Source: Solimonas_A sp035476855
GTDB lineage: Bacteria > Pseudomonadota > Gammaproteobacteria > Nevskiales > Nevskiaceae
Reading direction: 5' to 3'
Length of the DNA stretch: 7,536 nt
Assembly: GCA_035476855.1 (NCBI GenBank)
Contig: DATILC010000138.1
Location: forward strand, 1 to 7,536
In this document: positions 1-5,712 of the stretch, in pieces
Layout of the letters: each line of letters opens with the position of its first letter
How positions within the stretch are numbered: the stretch's first letter is position 1
Notes under the pieces: generated by a model
The model's database searches: none
Told to the model about the DNA's origin: nothing
The model's input: only the letters and a program-made list of their open reading frames with translations
Translations under genes and position numbers: made by a program

Positions 1-743
1 CCGGCCAGGCCCATCAGGGTCTCGGGCTTGCCGCCCAGGGCCTTGCCCAGACGCATGATCTCGGTCAGCCCGCGGGTGATCATGCCGGCGCGGGTGTTGG
101 CGCCCAGGCTGAGGCCATCGGCGATGCCGACGCCGATCGCCATCACGTTCTTCGCCGCGCCACCAATTTCGACGCCGGCGAGGTCCTCGGAGGAATAGGC
201 ACGGAAGCCGTCGCCATGCAGGCGTGCCACCATGCGCTGGGTGAAAGCCTCGTCCTGCGAGGCGATGGTCACCGCCGTCGGCAGGCCGATGCCCAGTTCC
301 TTGGCGAAGGTCGGACCGGAGATCACCGCCAGCGGATAGCTGGCGCCGACCACGTCGAGGATCACTTCATGCACCAGCCGGCCGGTCATCGGCTCCAGGC
401 CCTTGCAGGCGCAGGCAATGCCCTGCCCCGGCTTGAGCAGCGGCTTGATCGCATCGAGGGTTTGCCGCAGCGCATGGCTGGGCGTGGAGATCAGCACCTC
501 GGCCGAGCCCTGCACCGCCGCCGCCAAGTCGGCCGTGGCGGTCAGCCGCGCCGGGAACTGGCAGTCCGGCAGGTACTGCGCGTTCTCGCGCGCCTGCTCC
601 ATCGCCGCCATCTTGGCGGCGTCGCGCCCCCAGAGGAAGGTGTCGGAGCCACGCCGAGCCAAGTGCACGGCCAGCGCGGTGCCGAAGGATCCGGCACCGA
701 GCACGGCGATGCTGCCGTCAATGGGTTGCGGCTGCTGCTCCAT
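1..743 (-). CDS. gpsA: NAD(P)H-dependent glycerol-3-phosphate dehydrogenase, 3' end cut by window edge
   Basis: This cytosolic enzyme reduces dihydroxyacetone phosphate to sn-glycerol 3-phosphate, the backbone precursor of phospholipids. From the ATG at 743, 247 complete residues are visible; the family is normally about 330-340, so roughly the last quarter lies outside the window. Visible motifs are the N-terminal Rossmann loop GAGSFGTALA (residues 16-25), STPSHALR (87-93), CKGLE with K114, ISGPTFAKE (141-149), and the substrate-side motif GGAAKNVMAIGVG (194-206), whose K198 matches the catalytic lysine. TRAGMITRGLTE (217-228) is also typical. I chose the ATG at 743 because it puts the Rossmann glycines at the expected distance from the N-terminus and has GAGG just upstream. 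The start lies inside the end of secB (26-bp overlap), and gene order matches E. coli secB-gpsA. Identification is secure; only the exact start is slightly uncertain. Confidence 0.96.
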   Translation of the reverse strand, partial: MEQQPQPIDGSIAVLGAGSFGTALAVHLARRGSDTFLWGRDAAKMAAMEQARENAQYLPDCQFPARLTATADLAAAVQGSAEVLISTPSHALRQTLDAIKPLLKPGQGIACACKGLEPMTGRLVHEVILDVVGASYPLAVISGPTFAKELGIGLPTAVTIASQDEAFTQRMVARLHGDGFRAYSSEDLAGVEIGGAAKNVMAIGVGIADGLSLGANTRAGMITRGLTEIMRLGKALGGKPETLMGLA

Positions 744-1224
744 GCGCCTCGGCCGGTTGCTGGCGGTTCTTCTGCTGGTGCTCGACGTAGAGCCCCTCGA
801 AGTTGATCGGTTGCAGCAGCAGCTGCGGGAAGCCGCCACGCTGCACCAGGTCGGCGATCGCGTCGCGCGCGAACGGGAACACCTGGCCCGGGCAGTAGGC
901 GCCCAGCACGGCGTGCTTCTCGGCCGCGCTGTCGAAGCCGCGCACCAGGAAGATGCCGGCCTGGTGGACCTCGGCAAGGAAGGCGACGTCGTCGCCGAGC
1001 TTGGCGGTCACGGTCACCGACAGCATCACCTGGTAGTGATCCTGCGGCAGGTTCTTGACCTCGGTGTTGACCTGCACGTCCAGTTGCGGCTGCCACTGGC
1101 GGGTGAAGACCTCCGGCGCCTGCGGCACCTCCAGCGAGGCGTCCTTCAGGTAAATCTTCTGCAGCAACACCTGTCGCGCGGCGGGCGCGGCAGCCGCGGC
1201 AGGGTTCGGGTTGGTTTCGGTCAT
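718..1224 (-). CDS. secB: Protein-export chaperone SecB
   Basis: SecB is a cytosolic tetrameric chaperone that holds preproteins unfolded and hands them to SecA for export through SecYEG. The 168-residue protein is slightly longer than the E. coli one (155) because of an alanine/proline-rich N-terminus (residues 6-17) and a low-complexity alanine-rich tail (158-167). The conserved core starts at QKIYLKDASLEVPQAP (22-37) and includes the hallmark LGAYCPGQVFPFAR (107-120) and RGGFPQLLLQPINFEGLY (129-146). The start codon overlaps the glutaredoxin stop as ATGA, so translation is probably coupled; there is only a weak purine tract upstream. The 3' end overlaps gpsA by 26 bp. Its position between grxC and gpsA is the same as in E. 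coli. No unusual residues were seen in the core. Confidence 0.97.
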   Translation of the reverse strand: MTETNPNPAAAAAPAARQVLLQKIYLKDASLEVPQAPEVFTRQWQPQLDVQVNTEVKNLPQDHYQVMLSVTVTAKLGDDVAFLAEVHQAGIFLVRGFDSAAEKHAVLGAYCPGQVFPFARDAIADLVQRGGFPQLLLQPINFEGLYVEHQQKNRQQPAEAHGAAAATH

Positions 1225-1484
1225 TTTTTGGGGTCGTTGAGCAGCGGGTCGAGTTTGCCCGCGTGTTCCAGTGCGGACAAGTCGTCGAAGCCGCCGACGT
1301 GGGTTTCGCCGACGAAGATCTGCGGCACGGTGCGGCGTCCGGTGACGCGGGTCATTTCCTCGCGGATGCCGGGATTCTCGTCGACGCGGATTTCCTCGTA
1401 GGAAACGCCCTTCGAGCTCAGCAGTCGCTTGGCCATGACGCAGAAGGGGCAGATCCGTGTGGTGTACATCCGCACCGGCTTCAT
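1221..1484 (-). CDS. grxC: Glutaredoxin 3 (GrxC-type dithiol glutaredoxin)
   Basis: This small cytosolic thiol-disulfide oxidoreductase uses glutathione to reduce protein disulfides and mixed disulfides. The protein is 87 residues, close to the E. coli GrxC size. The thioredoxin-fold order is complete: MYTTRICPFC with active-site cysteines C12 and C15, the cis-proline motif TVPQIFV (52-58, P54), and the glutathione-binding GGFDDL (64-69). The active site reads CPFC where GrxC usually has CPYC, a conservative Phe-for-Tyr change seen in some family members. The gene starts 9 bp after the rhodanese-like gene and ends in a 4-bp ATGA overlap with secB, indicating one operon. A second ATG five bases upstream is out of frame. 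Confidence 0.95.
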   Translation of the reverse strand: MKPVRMYTTRICPFCVMAKRLLSSKGVSYEEIRVDENPGIREEMTRVTGRRTVPQIFVGETHVGGFDDLSALEHAGKLDPLLNDPKK

Positions 1485-1493
1485 CGCATCAAC

Positions 1494-1916
1494 TCACTTG
1501 GCGGTGACCGGCAGGCTGTTCATCAGCCAGGAGTTGATGCCGCCGCGCAGCGGGTAGACCTCGGCGTAGCCCTGCTGGCGCAGCTTGTCGGCGACCGTCG
1601 AGCCCATGCCGCCGAGCGCGCAGTACACCAGCACCGGACGGCTCTTGTCCTTGAACTGGCCGAGGTACTCGTCGAGCTTGGCGAAGGGCGCGTTGACCGC
1701 GTTGAGCAGGTGGCCACGCTTGAAGTCGGCGACGGTGCGGACGTCGACGATCACCGGGTCGCGGTCGTTGATGAAGCGCACGGCTTCCAGCGCCGTCAGG
1801 CGCTTGCCGCCGGCGAGGTTGCCATGCACCTCGTTGGCGATGAGCAGGGCAACGACCACGCCAAGGGCGATGAACAAACCGAGGTGGCTTTGTACGAAGG
1901 TAAGCAGCTGATCCAT
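1494..1916 (-). CDS. yibN: Membrane-anchored rhodanese-like protein (YibN type)
   Basis: The 140-residue protein has one N-terminal transmembrane segment (about residues 11-28) followed by a single rhodanese domain, which would face the cytoplasm in an N-out arrangement like E. coli YibN. Domain landmarks are ALEAVRFIN (42-50), VIVDVRTVADFKRGHLLNA (55-73), the active-site loop VYCALGGMGS (97-106) with C99, and GYAEVYPLRGGINSW (116-130). The presence of C99 allows sulfurtransfer, but the loop is not the basic CRxGxR form typical of thiosulfate sulfurtransferases, so the sulfur donor and acceptor are unknown. It heads the grxC-secB-gpsA operon, as in E. coli, and is divergent from envC with 35 bp between start codons. 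The symbol is given by synteny and architecture; the cellular role is not established from sequence. Confidence 0.9.
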   Translation of the reverse strand: MDQLLTFVQSHLGLFIALGVVVALLIANEVHGNLAGGKRLTALEAVRFINDRDPVIVDVRTVADFKRGHLLNAVNAPFAKLDEYLGQFKDKSRPVLVYCALGGMGSTVADKLRQQGYAEVYPLRGGINSWLMNSLPVTAK

Positions 1917-1951
1917 TACTTTGAGGCCTTTGAAAGCCCTATCATTATCGC
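1917..1951. promoter_or_regulatory. Divergent promoter region between the yibN and envC operons
   Basis: These 35 bp are the only space between two divergent start codons and are clearly more AT-rich than the flanks. On the plus strand TATCAT (1940-1945) resembles a -10 box and lies six bases before the envC ATG; no good -35 is seen at the usual distance (TTACTT at 1916-1921 is a poor match, 18-bp spacer). On the minus strand GATAAT (1949-1944) could serve the yibN operon, with its -35 region inside envC; again no clear -35 hexamer. The two candidate -10 boxes overlap, so the promoters may compete. Inference only. Confidence 0.4.
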
Positions 1952-3157
1952 ATGATCCGTACCACTCTCGCGCTTGCTCTCCTGCTGCCGGCGGCTGTCG
2001 CCTGGGCGAACCCCGGAGAACCCGAAGACGCCGGCAACGAGCAGCGCCTGGCCGAGGTCCGCGAGCGCATCGAGGAACTGCAGCGCGACATCGAAAGCAA
2101 GAAATCGCGCGAGAACGCCCTCAACCGCGATGTCGAGTCGGCCGAGAAGAAGATCAGCGCCGTGCAGGCCGAGATCTCGACCCTCAAGCGTCGCGAGCAG
2201 GTCCAGCTGGCACGCGTGCGCCGCGCCCAGGCCACCCTCGACGACGCCGACCGCCAGCTCGACGGCCAGCGCCAAGCCCTGGCGGCGCAGGTCCGGGCCG
2301 CCTTCGTCATCGGGCAGAACGCAGGCGCCCGCCTGGTACTGAACCTCAGCGACGTACAGAAGGTCGATCGCATGATCACCTACTACGACTACATCGCCCG
2401 CGCCCGCACCCGTCACATGCAGGGCATGCTGGCCCAGGTCGACCGCCTGCGCGCCCTGCGCGACAAGGCCGACGAGGAGGCCGAGGCACTGACCGCGTTG
2501 CGCGGCGAGCAGCAGCAGGCGCTGGCGCGGCTGCAGGGACTGCGCGGCGAGCGCAACAGCCAGTTGTCGCAGCTCAAGCTCAGGCTCGGCGACGAGGAGT
2601 CACAGCTGTCGCAGCTGCGCGAGACCGAGCGCGAGGTGGCGCGCCTGCTGCAGTCGATCCAGAAGGCCCTGCGCGAAATGCCGGTGGAGCGGCCGGCGCC
2701 GCAGCCCGACGAGCCGACCCCGGCACCCGAGCCGGGCGAACCCGCCCGCTTCAGCAGCCGGCCCTTCCCCAGCCAGAAGGGCAAGCTGGCCTGGCCGTTG
2801 CGCGGGCCGGTACTGGCGGCCTTCGGCCAGCCCAAGGCCGGCGGCAGGCTCAACTGGAACGGCCAGTGGATCGGCGCCGAGGCCGGCGCACCGGTGCATG
2901 CGGTTGCAACCGGCCGCGTGGTCTATACCGGCTGGATGCATCGCTATGGCCTGATCGTGATCCTCGAACACGAGGGCGGCTATTTCACGCTCTACGGCCA
3001 CAACCAGAGCATCGCCCATGCCGCCGGCGACATGGTCAAGTCCGGCGATGTCATCGCCGCCGCCGGCAACACCGGTGGCCACGACGAAACCGGCGTCTAT
3101 TTCGAGGTTCGGCGCGGCACCCAATCGCTCGATCCGCGTGCCTGGCTGGGGCGCTGA
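1952..3157 (+). CDS. envC: Murein hydrolase activator EnvC (degenerate LytM/M23 domain)
   Basis: EnvC is an exported protein that in E. coli is recruited by FtsEX to the division site and switches on the amidases AmiA and AmiB, which split septal peptidoglycan. The 401-residue protein begins with a signal peptide (MIRTTLALALLLPAAVAWA, predicted cut after residue 19), then a long heptad-rich coiled coil (about 29-240), a Pro/Glu linker (244-265) and a C-terminal LytM domain (about 277-401). In the LytM domain zinc ligands of active M23 peptidases are replaced: WNGQWIGAEAG (302-312) lacks the HxxxD ligands and YFEVRR (383-388) replaces the final HxH, as in E. coli EnvC. The C-terminal AWLGR also matches EnvC. 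It is therefore probably an activator, not a peptidase. The ATG at 1952 is the only possible start, because an in-frame stop lies at 1931-1933. First gene of the envC-ctpA-yibQ set. Confidence 0.94.
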   Translation: MIRTTLALALLLPAAVAWANPGEPEDAGNEQRLAEVRERIEELQRDIESKKSRENALNRDVESAEKKISAVQAEISTLKRREQVQLARVRRAQATLDDADRQLDGQRQALAAQVRAAFVIGQNAGARLVLNLSDVQKVDRMITYYDYIARARTRHMQGMLAQVDRLRALRDKADEEAEALTALRGEQQQALARLQGLRGERNSQLSQLKLRLGDEESQLSQLRETEREVARLLQSIQKALREMPVERPAPQPDEPTPAPEPGEPARFSSRPFPSQKGKLAWPLRGPVLAAFGQPKAGGRLNWNGQWIGAEAGAPVHAVATGRVVYTGWMHRYGLIVILEHEGGYFTLYGHNQSIAHAAGDMVKSGDVIAAAGNTGGHDETGVYFEVRRGTQSLDPRAWLGR

Positions 3158-3188
3158 AATGTGCGTACCGCCGAGCCACCAATGCCTG

Positions 3189-3204
3189 TGCTACTCTCGT
3201 TTAC
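3189..3204 (+). promoter_or_regulatory. Possible extended -10 promoter for ctpA
   Basis: The 72-bp envC-ctpA gap contains TGCTACTCT (3189-3197), an extended -10 arrangement (TG, one base, then TACTCT with T1, A2 and T6 conserved). Transcription would start near 3204, leaving a 5' leader of about 26 nt. I see no -35 box. ctpA may therefore have its own promoter besides read-through from envC. Confidence 0.3.
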
Positions 3205-3229
3205 ACGCTTGAATCCCCCACTCAAAACC

Positions 3230-4570
3230 ATGCTCAAGACCTACCGCACCCCGATCGTGCTGGCGGCCGGTATCGCCATTGGCACCGCCATCACGCTGAC
3301 CCAGGGCGTGCTCGCCGACAAGGCCTCGGCCAAGCCGGAAACGCTGCCGTTCCGTGACCTGCAAACCTTCGTCGAGATCCTCAACCGGGTGAAGTCCGAC
3401 TACGTCGAACCGGTGGAAGACAAGGCCCTGCTCGAGAACGCCGTGCGCGGCATGCTGTCAGGCCTGGATCCGCACTCGGCGTACCTCGACGAGAAGGAAT
3501 TCAAGGACATCAACATCAGCACCACCGGCAAGTTCGGGGGCCTCGGCATCGAGGTGCAGATGCAGAACGGCTTCGTCCGCGTGGTTTCGCCGATCGACGA
3601 CACGCCGGCGGCCAAGGCCGGCATCCAGCCGGGCGACCTGATCATCAAGATCGACGACGTCTCGGTGAAGGGCCTGAGCCTGGCCGAGGCGGTCGACAAG
3701 ATGCGCGGCGAACCCGGCACCAAGGTGACGCTGACCATCGGTCGCGAAGGCGCCAACGCGCCGATCATCACCGAACTGACCCGCGCCGTGATCAACGTCG
3801 CCAGCGTCAAGAGCAAGACGCTGGAGCCGGGCATGGGCTACCTGCGCATCAGCAGCTTCACCACCGAGACCGGCGGCGCCCTGGAAAGGGAAATCGCCAA
3901 GCTCAAGAAGGACGCCGGCGGCGAACTCAAGGGCCTGGTGCTGGACCTGCGCAACAACCCGGGCGGCGTGCTCGATGCCGCGGTCAAGGTCAGCGACGCC
4001 TTCCTCGAGAAGGGCCCGGTGGTCAGCATCAAGGGCCGCGAGCTGAGCAGCGCGCGCGAGTTCGACGCCAAGGCCGGCGACCTGCTCGACGGCGCGCCGA
4101 TCGTGGTGATGATCAACGGCGGCTCGGCCTCCGCCTCCGAGATCGTCGCCGGCGCGCTGCAGGACCAGAAGCGCGCGGTGGTGGTCGGCTCCAAGAGCTT
4201 CGGCAAGGGCTCGGTGCAGACCATCATGCCGCTGCAGAACGATGCCGCGATCAAGCTGACCACGGCGCGCTACTACACGCCCAACGGCCGCTCGATCCAG
4301 GGCGAAGGCATCCAGCCGGACATCGTCATCCGCCAGCTCAAGGTCGCCAAGGACGAGCAGCAGGCCGGCTTCGAGGGCATCGAGGAGGCCGATCTCAAGG
4401 GCAGCCTGGTCAACGAGAAGGCCAAGAAGAAGGATCTGGAAGCCAAGGCCAAGGAGCGGGAAGCCAAGGCCAAGGAAGCCAAGGACGCCGAGGCACTGGC
4501 GGAGTCGGACTACGCCCTTTACGAGTCACTGAACCTGCTCAAGGGCCTGGTCATCACCCAAGGCCGTTGA
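3230..4570 (+). CDS. ctpA: S41 family carboxyl-terminal processing protease CtpA
   Basis: This is a serine protease of the periplasm/envelope that degrades or trims proteins from their C-termini; in Pseudomonas aeruginosa CtpA with LbcA degrades cell-wall endopeptidases. From the ATG at 3230 the protein has 446 residues: N-terminal signal or anchor (hydrophobic 8-28), LDPHSAYLDEKEF (79-91), a PDZ domain (about 98-185, with GGLGIEV and GIQPGDLIIKID), and the protease core with LRNNPGG (240-246). The catalytic dyad is S301 within GSASASEIVAGAL (298-310) and K326 in FGKGSVQ (324-330), spaced 25 residues as in the family, with Q330 also present. A Lys/Ala/Glu-rich heptad tail (395-425) precedes the end. 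The frame is open further upstream to 3161, but the ATG at 3230 directly precedes a normal signal sequence. No clear Shine-Dalgarno is seen. The stop overlaps the next start by one base (TGATG). Confidence 0.95.
   Translation: MLKTYRTPIVLAAGIAIGTAITLTQGVLADKASAKPETLPFRDLQTFVEILNRVKSDYVEPVEDKALLENAVRGMLSGLDPHSAYLDEKEFKDINISTTGKFGGLGIEVQMQNGFVRVVSPIDDTPAAKAGIQPGDLIIKIDDVSVKGLSLAEAVDKMRGEPGTKVTLTIGREGANAPIITELTRAVINVASVKSKTLEPGMGYLRISSFTTETGGALEREIAKLKKDAGGELKGLVLDLRNNPGGVLDAAVKVSDAFLEKGPVVSIKGRELSSAREFDAKAGDLLDGAPIVVMINGGSASASEIVAGALQDQKRAVVVGSKSFGKGSVQTIMPLQNDAAIKLTTARYYTPNGRSIQGEGIQPDIVIRQLKVAKDEQQAGFEGIEEADLKGSLVNEKAKKKDLEAKAKEREAKAKEAKDAEALAESDYALYESLNLLKGLVITQGR
4439..4476 (+). repeat. 17-bp direct repeat encoding a heptad in the CtpA tail
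   Basis: GAAGCCAAGGCCAAGGA occurs at 4439-4455 and again at 4460-4476, offset by 21 bp. It encodes consecutive heptads LEAKAKE and REAKAKE, and a further partial copy follows. The 21-bp period keeps frame and helical register, suggesting tandem duplication within a charged helix or coiled coil. Confidence 0.75.
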
Positions 4571-5466
4571 TGCGGCGCATCGCCGCCGGGCTGCTGCTGT
4601 GCTGGCCGCTGCTGGCGGCAGCGCAGCAGCCGTCCACCGTCATCAGCATCGTCATCGACGACCTCGGCGACCGCTGGCAGGAGAGCCGACAGGCCGCCGA
4701 GCTGCCGGGCGCCGTGGCCTGCGCGATCCTGCCGGAATCGCCGCATGGCGCCCAGGTGGCGCAGCTGGCGCAGGCCCGCGGCAAGGAAGTGATGCTGCAC
4801 CTGCCGCTGCAGCCCGGGCAGGGTCGCGGCCATCCGCTGACGATCCTCGACAGTGCCAGCCCCGAGCAGCGTGACGCGCTGCTGCAACGGGCGCTGGCCG
4901 CGGTCCCGCAGGCCGTCGGCGTCAACAACCACCAGGGCAGCCGCCTGACCAGTGCGGCGGAACCGATGCGCTGGCTGATGCGGGCCCTGCGCCAGCATGG
5001 CGGGCTCTACTTCGTCGACAGCCGCACCAGCGCGGCGACACAGGCCGAGGCCGAGGCCTGGCAGCAGGATCTGCCGACCACGCGGCGCCAGGTATTCCTC
5101 GACAACAGCCGCGGCGCTGCGGCGGTGCGCAAGGAATGGCAGCGCCTGCTGCAGCTGGCACGCAGGAATGGCAGCGCCCTGGCCATCGGCCATCCCTATC
5201 CGGAAACGCTGGCCCTGCTGCAGGCCGAGATTCCGCGGCTGCAGGCCCAGGGCATCCGCCTGGTGGCGCCTTCGGCGCTGATCCGGCGGCAGGGCACTTC
5301 ACGGCAGCAGCGGGTGGCCGCACTGCCGCTGCGCTTCAGCGAGCAGTTGCCGGCCGTCCCGGCAGAGCCGGCAGAGCCGGCAGCCAAAGTACCCGCGGTC
5401 GCCGACCAATCGCCCCTGCCGGAAGACCTGGGCGCCGCTACCGCGGCGCAGCCGCAGTTCAACTAG
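4570..5466 (+). CDS. yibQ: Divergent polysaccharide deacetylase family protein (YibQ type)
   Basis: The 298-residue protein belongs to the divergent polysaccharide deacetylase family (Pfam Polysacc_deac_2), whose substrate is not known. A signal peptide is visible (MRRIAAGLLLCWPLLAAA, cut near residue 18/19), so it is probably periplasmic. Family motifs appear in order: IVIDDLG (27-33, with D30 and D31), HLPLQP (77-82), VNNHQGSRLTS (118-128, H121), YFVDSRTSA (147-155), VFLDN (175-179) and AIGHPYPETL (205-214, H208). The paired Asp and two His positions could bind metal as in NodB-type deacetylases, but activity is unproven. The C-terminal 40 residues are Pro/Ala/Glu-rich and probably disordered. 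I chose ATG 4570, one base into the ctpA stop, over an in-frame TTG at 4567. Gene order envC-(ctpA)-yibQ matches other gammaproteobacteria and suggests a role in envelope remodelling. The TAG stop lies in the CTAG that borders the downstream element. Confidence 0.9.
   Translation: MRRIAAGLLLCWPLLAAAQQPSTVISIVIDDLGDRWQESRQAAELPGAVACAILPESPHGAQVAQLAQARGKEVMLHLPLQPGQGRGHPLTILDSASPEQRDALLQRALAAVPQAVGVNNHQGSRLTSAAEPMRWLMRALRQHGGLYFVDSRTSAATQAEAEAWQQDLPTTRRQVFLDNSRGAAAVRKEWQRLLQLARRNGSALAIGHPYPETLALLQAEIPRLQAQGIRLVAPSALIRRQGTSRQQRVAALPLRFSEQLPAVPAEPAEPAAKVPAVADQSPLPEDLGAATAAQPQFN
5361..5383 (+). repeat. 9-bp tandem repeat in the yibQ C-terminal tail
   Basis: GGCAGAGCC is repeated twice in tandem with a partial third copy, encoding the AEPAEPAA stretch (residues 265-272). 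It lies in the low-complexity tail after the conserved domain, where copy-number change would be tolerated. Confidence 0.6.
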
Positions 5467-5486
5467 CCCGCATTTCTCACAGGGTC

Positions 5487-5571
5487 GCCGGAGAATCCCG
5501 CTTCCCGATCGAAGAGAAAGGAGTCTCTGGTGGGCCGGCGTGCGAACAGCCCGTCGGATGGATTCTCCGGC
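5487..5571. repeat. Perfect 12-bp internal inverted repeat in the element
   Basis: GCCGGAGAATCC at 5487-5498 is exactly complementary in reverse to GGATTCTCCGGC at 5560-5571, with a 61-nt loop. Inside the loop a small stem AGAGA/TCTCT (5513-5517 with 5524-5528) is also possible. This could fold as the left arm of the element in RNA or single-stranded DNA. Confidence 0.75.
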
Positions 5572-5605
5572 TGAATCGGCGCTGGCTGGTTCGGACCGCG
5601 CTGAA

Positions 5606-5652
5606 CTGGAGCTTCGGTCGCCCAATAGCTACGGCTATTGCGCGCCCTCCAG
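5606..5652. repeat. Nested hairpin in the right half of the element
   Basis: CAATAGC (5623-5629) and GCTATTG (5634-5640) form a perfect 7-bp stem closed by a TACG tetraloop. An outer stem CTGGAG/CTCCAG (5606-5611 with 5647-5652) encloses it with an internal loop. There is no T-run after it on either strand, so it does not look like a standard Rho-independent terminator. Confidence 0.65.
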
Positions 5653-5712
5653 CCCGGCGTCCAGCACGCTCCGCCCTGCGCCATCACTCGATCCCCCCGT
5701 GAGAAATGCGGG

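Noticed and set aside
403..1401. Long plus-strand open frame (332 codons) opposite gpsA, secB and grxC
   Set aside because: It lies antisense to three clearly recognised genes, and its translation has no recognisable domain; high GC content commonly creates such shadows.
1440..1449. Glutaredoxin active site CPFC instead of CPYC
   Set aside because: A conservative Phe/Tyr change that still has both cysteines; not evidence of a new function.
2852..3115. Loss of zinc ligands in the EnvC LytM domain as a sign of a broken gene
   Set aside because: The degenerate site is a normal feature of EnvC, which activates amidases and does not cut peptidoglycan itself.
3161..3229. Longer ctpA start giving 23 extra N-terminal residues
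   Set aside because: It would put a polar extension before a normal signal sequence, lacks a Shine-Dalgarno sequence, and would start just after the envC stop with GTG. ATG 3230 is better.
1921..3357. Plus-strand open frame of 478 codons across envC
   Set aside because: It is an out-of-frame Arg/Pro/Gly-rich shadow of envC and continues into ctpA; the envC frame gives a full domain match.
5606..5652. Rho-independent terminator between yibQ and ubiB
   Set aside because: The hairpin has no T-run on either strand, so it is listed only as a structure within the element.
5136..5702. Open frame on the plus strand running from yibQ into the element, and the minus-strand counterpart 5463-5978
   Set aside because: Both are shadows of yibQ or ubiB that happen to stay open through the element. 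Neither shows transposase motifs.
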